From CBDFKY01 sp965248995 (lineage in GTDB: Bacteria; Pseudomonadota; Alphaproteobacteria; Rickettsiales; UBA998), in NCBI GenBank assembly GCA_965248995.1, contig CBDFKY010000016.1, positions 197,785 to 261,784 of the forward strand: a DNA stretch of 64,000 bases. Reading direction: 5' to 3'. Positions 1 through 8,660 of the stretch are shown here, in pieces. How positions within the stretch are numbered: position 1 is the stretch's first letter; each line of letters begins with the position of its first letter. The notes beneath the pieces are model-generated. The model saw only the letters and a list, made by a program, of their open reading frames with translations. It made no database searches and was not told the DNA's origin. The position numbers and the translations under genes are program-made.

Positions 1-85
1 ATAAGTTTTTGCTACAAAACAAGGGAGCCAATAATTATGGCTTTCAAATAAATATTAATTGCGACGACGAAGGAAACATCAGACT

Positions 86-1430
86 ATGAAAATTGCGGTG
101 ATTGGTACGGGGTATGTAGGGTTGGTCAGTGGTACGTGCCTGGCGGAAGCCGGATGGAACGTGGTCTGCGTCGACAAGGTGGCGGACAAAATCGAAAAAC
201 TGGAAAAAGGCATCATCCCCATTTATGAGCCGGGCCTGGAAGACATGGTCAAAGCCAATGTTGCGTCCAAACGCCTGACGTTCACGACCGATATCGCGGA
301 AGCGGTGAAAGACGCCACGGTCGTCGTCATCGCGGTCGGCACGCCCACACGCAAGCTGGACGGAAACGCGGACCTGCAATATGTCTACGCGGCGGCGGAA
401 GATATCGGCAAGGCGCTGGATCATTATGCGGTGGTGGTCACCAAATCGACCGTACCAGCAGGTACGGGGCAGGAAGTGAAACGTATCATTTCCCAGACCA
501 ATCCTTCCCTGCAGTTCGACATCGCCTCCAACCCGGAATTCCTTCGCGAAGGCAACGCCATAGTGGATTTCATGCAGCCGGACCGCGTGGTTATCGGCAC
601 GGAAACCGAGCGGGCGAAAGAAGTGATGACGCAGGTCTATGCCCCGTTCGCGGCGAAGGGCGCTCCTTTGATCCACACGGATATCACCTCTTCCGAACTG
701 ATCAAATATGCGGCGAATACTTTCCTGGCCACAAAAGTGAGTTTTATCAACGAAATGGCGGATCTATGCGAGCGGCTCGGCGGAAATATCGAGGATGTGG
801 CGTACGGCATGGGTTCCGACAACCGTATCGGCATGCCGTTCCTGCGTCCCGGCCCCGGATATGGCGGTTCGTGCTTCCCTAAAGATACGCTGGCGATGGT
901 GACGATCGGGGAACGGGCCCTCAGCCCGGCGACGATCGTCGAAGCGGTGATCGCGGTGAACCGCGCGCGCCCACATCGCATGGTGGCGAAAATCCTCAGC
1001 GCCGCCGGAGAAAGCGTGCGTGGCAAAACCATCGCCCTGCTCGGCCTGACGTTCAAGCCGGATACGGATGACGTGCGCGACAGTATCGCATTGCTGATCG
1101 CGGATGAGCTGGTACGCGGCGGCGCGAAAGTGGTGGCGTATGATCCGCAGGGAATGCATGAAGCGCAGGAAAATCATCGGAACGATGGTCAGTTACGCCG
1201 CTTCCGCCACGGAAGCGTTGAAAGGCGCCGATATGGCGGTACTTGCCACGGAATGGGCGGAGTTCAAGGCAATCACTCCTGAACAATACAGTTCACTGCT
1301 TCGTATGCCGGTACTCGTCGACCTGCGTAACGTCTATAACACGGACGAGATGGAGCGGCATGGTTTCACCTATTATTCCGTAGGACGCAAACCGGTCGTA
1401 AATGTACGGGTGGAACGACGCGCTTCTTGA
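86..1430 (+). pseudogene. ugd: UDP-glucose 6-dehydrogenase, one frameshift
   Basis: Oxidises UDP-glucose to UDP-glucuronate with two NAD+, supplying precursor for capsule or envelope polysaccharide. The start is the ATG at 86, which opens on the Rossmann motif MKIAVIGTGYVGLVSG behind an AAGGA site at 69-73; an upstream in-frame codon adds only a basic tail. The catalytic region PGYGGSCFPKD and the C-terminal hallmark LGLTFKPDTDDVRDS are present. Near 1165-1172 the frame changes: removing one A from the AAAA run restores EAQEIIG and the family's C-terminus up to the TGA at 1428-1430, giving about 448 residues, normal for the family. The break looks like a homopolymer error rather than decay. 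The 3' end overlaps the possible trmB start. Confidence 0.9.
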
Positions 1431-2148
1431 GGCTGAACGTATTCAGGCTACTGTTATGATGCCACCCGATGTGCCGCTGATCCTTAGACAGCGCGACACG
1501 CTGCGCTCTTACGGACGGGCACATGGAAGGGCGTATAGCTCACAACAGTGCAACATGCTGGAAGAGCACCTGCCACGATACCTGATCAAAATATCTCAGG
1601 TAAAAGAACTGGTTGAGGCTGCATCTCATCTATGTCTCGAAATCGGTTTCGGATGCGGGGAGCATCTGGTTCATCAGGCTGCGCGGTATCCTGAAACCCT
1701 TTTTTTAGGGGCTGAACCGTACAAAAATGCGGTGGCGAACTGCGTTTATGCCATTCATCAGGTAGGCTATACCAACATTCTTTTATTTCCTGACGATGCT
1801 CAGCGGTTGCTAGATGAATTACCTGATCATTGCCTGCAAACCGTATATCCTATTTCCCGATCTATGGCCCAAGAAAGCACATCATAAACGCCGGCTCATC
1901 AATAAAGTGACTTTATCAAAACTGATGAGGGTAATGAAAACGGGCGCAACCGTGCAACTGGCGACGGACCATTCGGATTACGCGGCGCATATGCTGGAAC
2001 AGTTCGCCTGCTCCCCGATTTTTACTGGAATGCCTCATCGGTAGCGGACTGGCGCAATCCTCCGGCGGACTGGATAACCACCCGTTATCAGCAAAAAGCG
2101 GAAAAACAAGCCAGGGAAACGGTATTTCTTAACTATACGAAACGATGA
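1402..2148 (+). pseudogene. trmB: tRNA (guanine-N7)-methyltransferase, two frameshifts
   Basis: Makes m7G46 in tRNA using S-adenosylmethionine. The AdoMet-binding stretch LEIGFGCGEHLVHQA and the family signature LFPDLWPKKAHHKRR are both readable, but in different frames. The first break lies at 1845-1852, where the loss of two bases in a TATAT run would explain it. The second is at about 2017-2022, where one more C in CCCC restores CSPDFYWN. The restored protein ends DWITTRYQQKAEKQARETVF, as in TrmB, with its stop at 2146-2148. The start is uncertain: codons at 1402, 1456 and 1459 are possible, and the later ones avoid overlapping ugd. No strong ribosome site is visible. Confidence 0.85.
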
Positions 2149-2212
2149 TAGCTGCTGACAGGAAACATTATCGGTGCCATAGTAGAGAAAACCCTGATTT
2201 TTATCTGATGAA

Positions 2213-3062
2213 ATGACGCTCGCACCCTTAATTTCCTGTATCCAGTTGACAACTACCAATGACTTGGCTGCCAACATTGCGGAAGTGGAACGGCTGGTGC
2301 GGCAGGCGGCAGAGGAAGGCGCGGAACTGGTGGCGACGCCGGAGAACAGTTTCTACATGCGTGCCTCGGACAGTGATGCCGTTCCTCTTTTTCCGATGGA
2401 ATCGCATCCGGGATTGATACGGATGCAGGAACTGGCGAGGGAGCTTCATCTCTGGATTCTGATCGGTTCGCTTTTCGTCCCTTCGACTCCGCAATGCAGG
2501 AACACGAGCGCTGGTTCAACCGTTCCATTCTTGTGGATACGGAAGGAAAAGTGGTGGCGCATTATGATAAGATCCACCTCTTCGACGCCTGTTTCGGAGA
2601 GAATCGCTTTTACCGGGAGTCAGCCCGCATCTGCCCCGGTGACCAGGTGACGGTGGCAGAAACACCGTGGGGCAAAATGGGGATGACGGTATGTTATGAC
2701 GTGCGGTTTCCCCATCTCTACCGTGATCTGGCGAAATACGGCGTGGAGATTCTGGCGATTCCCGCCACGTTTGCGCGGGTGACCGGGAAGCGCACTGGCA
2801 TATCCTGCTGCGTGCCCGCGCTATTGAAAACGGCGCTTACGTCATCGCTCCCGCGCAATGCGGCGAACATCCCGGCCAGAAACGCACGTTCGGCCATGCC
2901 ATGATCGTAGACCCCTGGGGAACGATTCTGGCGGAAGCAGGGGATGAGCCATGTGTGATTACTGCGAGAATCGACATGCAGCGGGTAAAGGAAGTGCGCA
3001 CGAACCTGCCCACGTTACAGCACGATCGGCGCTATCAGCCGCCGCCGGAATATGTGATTTAA
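2213..3062 (+). pseudogene. Nitrilase-superfamily amidase (Nit1/Nit2-like), two frameshifts
   Basis: Carbon-nitrogen hydrolase, most like the deaminated-glutathione or omega-amidase group. The Glu-Lys-Cys triad is visible in TPENSFY, YDKIHLFDA and TVCYDVRFPHLYRDLA. Two shifts break the frame. At about 2480 one extra C in CCC gives VPFDSAMQEHERW; at about 2788 one extra G in GGG gives VTGEAHWHILLRARAIENG. The repaired product is about 283 residues, a normal length, and ends at the TAA at 3060-3062. That stop overlaps the stop of convergent panB. The substrate cannot be assigned from sequence. Confidence 0.82.
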
Positions 3063-3877
3063 TAACTTTCTTCCTTACTCGGAAAACTTCCGTCTGCAAC
3101 CGCTTCGGCATACTCACGCACAGCTGACTGAATTTCTTCCCGTATCGCAGCAAAACGACGAACGAATTTCGGCGTACGTTCAAACAGTCCGAGCATATCC
3201 TCAGTAACGACGATCTGCCCGTCACAGCCGGTACCCGCGCCTATGCCTACGGTCGGTATTCCGACCGCTTTTGTAATGTTCCGGGCGGTTGTGGATTCGA
3301 CGCCTTCCAACAGCAGGGAAAATGCTCCGGCCGCTTCCATCGCTTTCGCTTCTCTAAAAATAGCGGCGCTTTGTTCCTCAGTCTTACCTTGCGCCTTATA
3401 TCCGCCCATGACGTGGACGTACTGAGGTTTTAATCCGATATGGGCCATCACCGGAACAGCGCGCTGCGTCAGGAAAGCGACCGTATCGACCATTTCCATG
3501 CCACCTTCCAGCTTGACGGCCTGCGCCCCGGTTTCCTTCAACAGACGCGCCGCCGAATGAAACGCCTGTTCAGGCGATGCCTGATAACTCCCGTAAGGCA
3601 TATCGATAATGATGCAGGCGTGGCGGCTTGCATCTACCACCGTCCTGCCATGGCGTATCATGTCTTCCAGGGTGACGGGCAGGGTGGATTCCATTCCGTA
3701 AAGCACCATGCCGAGTGAATCCCCCACCAGCAGAACATCCACCAGACCGTCTAGAATGGATGCCATCGGCGCCGTATAAGCGGTGAGCGCGACGATGGGC
3801 TTTTTATGCTTGCGGGCAATCAGGTCGGGAATCGTTACGCGGCGGGGTATAGAGGAGAGGGGAGGGAGCGTGGACAT
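3059..3877 (-). CDS. panB: 3-methyl-2-oxobutanoate hydroxymethyltransferase
   Basis: First committed step of pantothenate synthesis: transfers a hydroxymethyl group from 5,10-methylene-tetrahydrofolate to ketoisovalerate, giving ketopantoate. At 272 residues it is full length. The metal-binding VGDSLGMVLYG, the segment IIDMPYGSYQ and the late GIPTVGIGAGTGCDGQ region are all present. It lies 13 bases downstream of dapF on the same strand and is probably cotranscribed with it. The C-terminal stop overlaps the stop of the convergent amidase gene. The type III pantothenate kinase coaX at 33.8 kb acts later in the same coenzyme A route. Confidence 0.96.
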   Translation of the reverse strand: MSTLPPLSSIPRRVTIPDLIARKHKKPIVALTAYTAPMASILDGLVDVLLVGDSLGMVLYGMESTLPVTLEDMIRHGRTVVDASRHACIIIDMPYGSYQASPEQAFHSAARLLKETGAQAVKLEGGMEMVDTVAFLTQRAVPVMAHIGLKPQYVHVMGGYKAQGKTEEQSAAIFREAKAMEAAGAFSLLLEGVESTTARNITKAVGIPTVGIGAGTGCDGQIVVTEDMLGLFERTPKFVRRFAAIREEIQSAVREYAEAVADGSFPSKEESY

Positions 3878-3890
3878 GACGCGATTCTAC

Positions 3891-4736
3891 TCAAAACGGT
3901 AAGGTGATGTCACCTTTAAAGACATAACTCACCGGCCCCGTCATAAAAACAGGGTGGTTTGGATCTGATTCGTCCCCCGGCCACTCAATCAACATAGCGC
4001 CACCTGTTGCATGCAGTCGAGCGGATTTTTCCACCAGTCCACGGCGTCGCGCCGCCACCATCGCCGCACATGCCGCCGTTCCGCAGGCGAGGGTTTCGCC
4101 GACCCCTCTTTCCCAGGTTCGCAGCCGTATATCCTGCCTGCTCCGTATTTCCGCCACGGTGATATTTGCCCGCTCCGGAAAAAGAGGCGCGCATTCAAGC
4201 ACAGGGCCGATATCCGCCAGCGGATAGGCTTCACTGTCATCAACGAACATGACCAGATGCGGATTACCCATGCTGACGGCGACACCGTCGCTACATTCGC
4301 CATATACGATCCGTAACGTGTCCATTTGCCGGTTTAAGGGGATTCGCTCCCATGCGAGACCTGGTACCCCCATCATGACGCGAATCTCATTCGTTTCGGT
4401 CAAGTATGCCGATAACAGTCCGGTTGCAGTATGAATTTCAGTATGAGAAAGACCGGTTTCCTGCATCAACAGCCAGGCGACACAGCGCGTCGCGTTACCG
4501 CAGGCGGCCACTTCGCTGCCGTCGGCGTTGAAAATCCGCATGAAGGGAATGTCTCCCTTTTTTATGATGATGACCTGATCACATCCTATGCCTTGATGAC
4601 GGTCTGCGATAAAGGCAACGCTGCGTGCCGGAGTTATTGATGGAACATCGAAAGAACCCGATATCTCTCTCATATCCAGGATGACGAAATCATTTCCCAA
4701 ACCATGCATTTTGTGAAACGTCGATTTCATGCTCAT
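3891..4736 (-). CDS. dapF: Diaminopimelate epimerase
   Basis: Converts LL- to meso-diaminopimelate for lysine and peptidoglycan. It works without a cofactor through two cysteines, both visible: AACGNATRC in the N-terminal half and ETLACGTAACAA in the C-terminal half. The substrate-binding opening KMHGLGNDF is intact. The length of 281 residues is normal. Two in-frame ATG codons (4736 and 4730) are possible starts and neither has a clear ribosome site. It heads a two-gene unit with panB. It is transcribed away from the PRC-barrel gene, across a 162-base AT-rich gap. Confidence 0.96.
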   Translation of the reverse strand: MSMKSTFHKMHGLGNDFVILDMREISGSFDVPSITPARSVAFIADRHQGIGCDQVIIIKKGDIPFMRIFNADGSEVAACGNATRCVAWLLMQETGLSHTEIHTATGLLSAYLTETNEIRVMMGVPGLAWERIPLNRQMDTLRIVYGECSDGVAVSMGNPHLVMFVDDSEAYPLADIGPVLECAPLFPERANITVAEIRSRQDIRLRTWERGVGETLACGTAACAAMVAARRRGLVEKSARLHATGGAMLIEWPGDESDPNHPVFMTGPVSYVFKGDITLPF

Positions 4737-4898
4737 GGATGGATTCTACAGGCGGCATCTTCCCGATGCCAGACAATATATTGATATATTTCCATTTGTA
4801 ATCTTATCGCTTCCTTATGATTCATCATTCATTTTTAGTTCATACCCCGGATTTGGAGGTTGTTACTGACTAAATTCATTAAATTATCAGGAGTTTTT

Positions 4899-5255
4899 AT
4901 GACAGGAAAAAATTATTACGCGTCGGAGTGTATCGGCATCTCCGTAGAAAATAATACGAGAGAAGGTCTTGGAAAAATCGAGGATATGGTGGTTTCGCCT
5001 GAAGGACGGGTGGAATTTCTGATCGTTTCTTTCGGCGGAATTTTCGGAACCAGTCTGAACAGCAAACTGCTCGCTATTCCATACCAGCGCTTTGTTTGGA
5101 ACGATCAGAAACAGTGTCTGATCCTGGATATGACGAAAGAAAACATGGAAAAGGCGCCTACCTTCAATAAGGATTCCCTACCGGAACTCGGAGGATCTTA
5201 TTATTCAGATGTGGCACGCTACCATCAACCGGCCAATAAATCATACGCCGCTTAA
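4899..5255 (+). CDS. PRC-barrel domain protein
   Basis: A small soluble protein of 118 residues from the ATG at 4899, chosen because a CAGGAG site lies at 4888-4893; a longer frame from 4860 has none. Residues about 10-70 match the PRC-barrel pattern: GISVENN..EGLGKIEDMVVSPEGRVEFLIVSFGG, followed by AIPYQRF. Such domains occur in photosynthetic reaction-centre H subunits, RimM and many stress-linked single-domain proteins. No more specific role can be given. It is followed by a strong hairpin at 5270-5302 and is probably monocistronic. Confidence 0.8.
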   Translation: MTGKNYYASECIGISVENNTREGLGKIEDMVVSPEGRVEFLIVSFGGIFGTSLNSKLLAIPYQRFVWNDQKQCLILDMTKENMEKAPTFNKDSLPELGGSYYSDVARYHQPANKSYAA

Positions 5256-5269
5256 TTACTTTTTTAACG

Positions 5270-5302
5270 ACCGTGCGGGTTTTTATGCAAAACCCGCACG
5301 GT
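5270..5302 (+). terminator. Perfect 14-bp hairpin after the PRC-barrel gene
   Basis: ACCGTGCGGGTTTT at 5270-5283 pairs perfectly with AAAACCCGCACGGT at 5289-5302 around a 5-base loop. It starts 15 bases after the stop of the PRC-barrel gene. There is no U-run immediately after it, so it may end transcription weakly or protect the 3' end of the transcript. Confidence 0.65.
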
Positions 5303-5453
5303 TGAGCTATTTGGAATATAGTTTTTCAGAAACAAAATTTATTAAAAAAACTGTTCTTTCTAAATTATGACTATATATTCACTTGATACAGATAAAGAAA
5401 TTTATCAGATTGAATGAAAGGCTTAACTCCCGAAAAATCAAAAGGTCGCGGTT

Positions 5454-6365
5454 ATGGTTATGACTGGAAAAAAGAACGTGCCTGAAGCATCAAAAGCGTT
5501 GGCGCTGACCTCACCGCTTTCTCCAGAGTTGGGTTTACAGCGGTATACAGCTGAAATCAAAAAGTTTCCCATTTTGGAGCCGGAAGAAGAATACATGCTG
5601 GCAAAGCGCTGGGTGGAGCATGGCGATTATCAGGCCGCCCATCAGCTGATCACCAGCCACTTGCGTCTGGTCGTCAAGATCGCCTCGGGTTACCGCGGAT
5701 ATGGCCTGCCGCATACGGATGTCATTTCTGAAGGTAATATCGGGTTGATGCAGGCGGTTAAAAAGTTCGACCCGGAACTGGGGTTTCGCCTGTCGACCTA
5801 TGCGATGTGGTGGATCAAGGCATCCATTCAGGAATTCGTGCTGCGCTCATGGTCTCTGGTAAAAATGGGTACCAGCGCGTCACAGAAGAAACTGTTTTTC
5901 AACCTTCGCAAGATTAAACGGCGGATTGACGCGGTTGAGCATAATCTGACGCAGGCGCAGGTAAGTCATATTGCCCAGGAACTGAATGTGCCGGAAAGCG
6001 ATGTCATCGACATGAACGATCGAATGATGGCGCATGATCAGTTTCTTAATCAGAGAATCGGTACGGAAGACGATCAGGAATGGATGGATATGCTGGCTTC
6101 TTCTGATGCTAATCAGGAAGAACAGTTGGCGGAATCACAGGAACTGGATTACAAACGACGTATGTTGACCGGTGCGATGGAAACTTTAAGTGAGAGGGAG
6201 CAACATATCATCCAGCATCGACGTTTGCAGGAGCCTCCTTCGACCTTGGAAGATTTAAGCCAGCTCTATAATATTTCACGCGAACGCGTAAGGCAGATTG
6301 AAACGCGGGCGATGGAAAAACTGACCCAGATTCTCTCAGGTAAACTTCTGGCCCAGAAATCCTGA
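5454..6365 (+). CDS. rpoH: RNA polymerase sigma factor RpoH (sigma-32)
   Basis: Heat-shock sigma factor directing core polymerase to chaperone and protease promoters. Region 2 is clear: HLRLVVKIASGYRGYGLP, then LSTYAMWWIKASIQEFVLRSWSLV. It is followed by the RpoH box KKLFFNLRK, which separates RpoH from RpoD and RpoS. Region 4 carries YNISRERVRQIETRAMEKL. At 303 residues it is typical for alphaproteobacteria. ATG codons occur at 5454 and 5460; the purine run AAAAGG about 10 bases upstream fits either. It converges on the small membrane-protein gene at 6380. The chaperone adaptor and protease genes clpS and clpA sit elsewhere in the window. Confidence 0.95.
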   Translation: MVMTGKKNVPEASKALALTSPLSPELGLQRYTAEIKKFPILEPEEEYMLAKRWVEHGDYQAAHQLITSHLRLVVKIASGYRGYGLPHTDVISEGNIGLMQAVKKFDPELGFRLSTYAMWWIKASIQEFVLRSWSLVKMGTSASQKKLFFNLRKIKRRIDAVEHNLTQAQVSHIAQELNVPESDVIDMNDRMMAHDQFLNQRIGTEDDQEWMDMLASSDANQEEQLAESQELDYKRRMLTGAMETLSEREQHIIQHRRLQEPPSTLEDLSQLYNISRERVRQIETRAMEKLTQILSGKLLAQKS

Positions 6366-6379
6366 GTTCAATTATTTTG

Positions 6380-6922
6380 TTATCGTGACGGTTGTTTGAC
6401 CAGCCCCGCATCCTGCGCTGCCTGTTCCACGATATGTAAAGGTGAGAATGTTTGTTTTCCTCTTTCCAGAATCTGCTGCACCAGCGGACTGTTTCGGGCA
6501 GGATTCTCAGGTTCGGGTGAAGGGACTTGCGGCAAAGCCTGTCCATGTTCTAATGCTTGGGCTTGTAAATGATGAATTTGTGTGTCAATGGCCTGATTTC
6601 GGTCTTCAATATCATGAGAAACACGGTAAGCGCCCGCCGCCCCGGTTGCGATGCCGCTGACCACGGCGCTGCCGATACCTACGGCAGCGGCAGCAGGCAG
6701 GATAGCGGAAAAGCTGGCGACGCTGAAAAGAGCGGCTCCGCAAACCACTAATCCAGTAAGTGCCGCCGCCCCTAAACCAAAGGTTACCACCGAAGGAAGA
6801 GCGCTCCCTAAAAACCGGCGCGCGGTTCTCCACTGCAGTTCGCCTTCGCTGTATTTCGCTTCGGCAAGATCATGCACTTGTTTCTGGATCGGCGGTGAAT
6901 CGTTCGCGTTGCTATTATCCAT
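6380..6922 (-). CDS. Hypothetical two-helix membrane protein
   Basis: Unrecognised protein of 180 residues from the ATG at 6922. A longer frame runs back to 7123 but would overlap tetR and has a non-membrane, arginine-rich extension, so I reject it. Residues about 42-65 and 67-97 are very hydrophobic and rich in glycine and alanine. They are followed by a charged, probably helical segment (about 103-125) and a proline-rich linker. The gene is divergent from the TetR regulator with only 63 bases between them, making it a candidate target. The function is unknown. Confidence 0.65.
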   Translation of the reverse strand: MDNSNANDSPPIQKQVHDLAEAKYSEGELQWRTARRFLGSALPSVVTFGLGAAALTGLVVCGAALFSVASFSAILPAAAAVGIGSAVVSGIATGAAGAYRVSHDIEDRNQAIDTQIHHLQAQALEHGQALPQVPSPEPENPARNSPLVQQILERGKQTFSPLHIVEQAAQDAGLVKQPSR

Positions 6923-6985
6923 GTATTGGAATATTATATGAAAAAAACCATGATAAGTATGAATCTTCTGTGAATTCTCCGCATA

Positions 6986-7633
6986 ATGACCGTAATTTCC
7001 TCTAATGTATCCTTGCCGCGCAAACGTGGCAGACCTCTTAACGAAGCGCGGCGAGAAGAAATCATCGCGGTAGCGGGAAATATGTTCGGGGAGCGCGGGC
7101 TGCATGCGACCCGGATGGAACATATCGCCAAGGAACTGGGTATTTCCAAGCTGACGCTTTATTCAAGGTTTGAGCATAAGGAAGCGTTGTTTTCCGCCGT
7201 CATCGCCGCAAAATCCGAAGAATATATTCCTGACCGGTTATTCGATACGTTATATGAATATGACGCCGAAGCATCACTCTGCTGTCTGGCTGGCAGCCTG
7301 ATGCGATTGATGACCGGATGCGCGGCGCTCGGAATGGACCGTATGTTGATGGGGATCGACCCTAAGGAACGTCCCAAACTCACCATGCTGTTTTACGAAG
7401 CCGGCCCCGCACGCGTTAAACGTCTGATCGCCGAGCACCTGCTGGCCCTGCATGTGAGAGGTGAACTACATATACCGGATTCCGTGAAAGCGGCGAATAT
7501 CTTCGTCGCCATGATCAAAGGATCGGATATTTGCATGCGTGCGCATCTTGATATTCCACCTGTGGCGTCGGACAAAGATAAAACCGATTATTGCCTGTAT
7601 GTCAGCCGCCTGTTCATCGCGGCGCATCGCTGA
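6986..7633 (+). CDS. TetR-family transcriptional regulator
   Basis: A 215-residue repressor-type protein. The N-terminal helix-turn-helix spans about residues 20-70: AGNMFGERGLHATRMEHIAKELGISKLTLYSRFEHKE has the TetR spacing. The C-terminal two-thirds is the variable ligand-binding and dimer region, with a PKERPKLTMLFYEAGP segment resembling the AcrR-like TetR_C groups. The ligand cannot be inferred. It is divergent from the small membrane protein at 6380-6922, the most likely regulated neighbour, and its last 20 bases overlap the convergent tsaD gene. Confidence 0.88.
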   Translation: MTVISSNVSLPRKRGRPLNEARREEIIAVAGNMFGERGLHATRMEHIAKELGISKLTLYSRFEHKEALFSAVIAAKSEEYIPDRLFDTLYEYDAEASLCCLAGSLMRLMTGCAALGMDRMLMGIDPKERPKLTMLFYEAGPARVKRLIAEHLLALHVRGELHIPDSVKAANIFVAMIKGSDICMRAHLDIPPVASDKDKTDYCLYVSRLFIAAHR

Positions 7634-8651
7634 GAAGCCAGCGCGCCCGCGGTTCAAAGGCAAGATCCTGAGGAGGGAAACCGGCGTTGAACCGTTCCGC
7701 CGCCGCCCAGGCGATCATGGCTGCGTTATCCGTGCAGAGCGCCGGGGGAGGAGCGGCAAAACGCACGCCCGTTTCTGCGGAAACTTGAAGCAGCCGGTGA
7801 CGGATCGCGCCGTTTGCCGCCACACCTCCCGCAATGACGAAAGCGCTGGGCGCAATGGCGCGGTCTCGGCAGGAATCAAGGGCGCGTTTCAAACGCTGCT
7901 CCACGATGTCGGCGATGGCGGTCTGCAACGAAGCACTGACATCCGCTTTATCCTGTTCGCTGACTCTGCCCTGCGCATCCAGCTCCAGCAACGCGGTACG
8001 TACCGCGGTTTTCAAGCCTGAAAAAGACATGTCGCATCCCGGGCGGTCAAGATAAGGACGCGGAAAAGAAAAACGTGCGTCGTCTCCGATGCGGGCGGCC
8101 GCTTCCACATGGATGCCGCCCGGAAAACCCAGCCCCATCATTTTCGCGCATTTGTCGAAGGCTTCGCCGATGGCGTCATCCAATGTCCGGCCCAGTATTT
8201 CATAGTCTCCGACGGCGTGTACGATCATGATCTGGCAATGTCCGCCGGACATCAGAAACAGCAGGTAGGGGAAAGCAACGGGTGCCTTCAGCCTGACGCT
8301 CAGCGCATGACCCTCCAGATGGTTGATGGCATAGATCGGTTTGCCCAGTACCGCCGCCATCGCCTTAGCGGCCATGACGCCGACGATGACGCCGCCGATA
8401 AGACCCGGTCCCGCGGTCACCGCGATCGCATCCATATCTGCCAGACGCATGCCGGAAGCGTGAAGCACCTGTTCCATCAACGGCTCGAGGTGGATGATAT
8501 GCTGGCGTGCGGCTATCTCAGGCACCACGCCACCATATGGGCGATGATCGTCGATCTGGGAAAGAATAGCCTCCGCATGGATAACGCCGTCCGTTCCGAC
8601 GATCGCTACGGCGGTCTCATCACAACTGCTTTCAATTCCAAGAATAAGCAT
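7614..8651 (-). CDS. tsaD: tRNA N6-threonylcarbamoyladenosine transferase
   Basis: Transfers the threonylcarbamoyl group to A37 of ANN-decoding tRNAs, with TsaB and TsaE, in the cytoplasm. At 345 residues it is complete. It starts MLILGIESSCDETAVAIV, carries the metal-binding His pair in NHLEGH, and has the nucleotide-fold segments VTAGPGLIGG and MSFSGLKTAVR plus the C-terminal CTDNAAMIAWA. It is the last gene of the apparent pdh-to-tsaD transcription unit, 9 bases after the CapD-like gene. Its tail overlaps tetR on the other strand. Confidence 0.96.
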   Translation of the reverse strand: MLILGIESSCDETAVAIVGTDGVIHAEAILSQIDDHRPYGGVVPEIAARQHIIHLEPLMEQVLHASGMRLADMDAIAVTAGPGLIGGVIVGVMAAKAMAAVLGKPIYAINHLEGHALSVRLKAPVAFPYLLFLMSGGHCQIMIVHAVGDYEILGRTLDDAIGEAFDKCAKMMGLGFPGGIHVEAAARIGDDARFSFPRPYLDRPGCDMSFSGLKTAVRTALLELDAQGRVSEQDKADVSASLQTAIADIVEQRLKRALDSCRDRAIAPSAFVIAGGVAANGAIRHRLLQVSAETGVRFAAPPPALCTDNAAMIAWAAAERFNAGFPPQDLAFEPRARWLLSDAPR

Positions 8652-8660
8652 GCGAGCGTA

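Noticed and set aside
4775..4790. AATATAT-TG-ATATATT palindrome between dapF and the PRC-barrel gene
   Set aside because: Perfect but made only of A and T apart from one G, in an AT-rich gap; likely chance.
6923..7123. Longer start for the small membrane protein
   Set aside because: It would overlap tetR and adds an arginine-rich, non-membrane stretch that is the antisense of the TetR DNA-binding domain.
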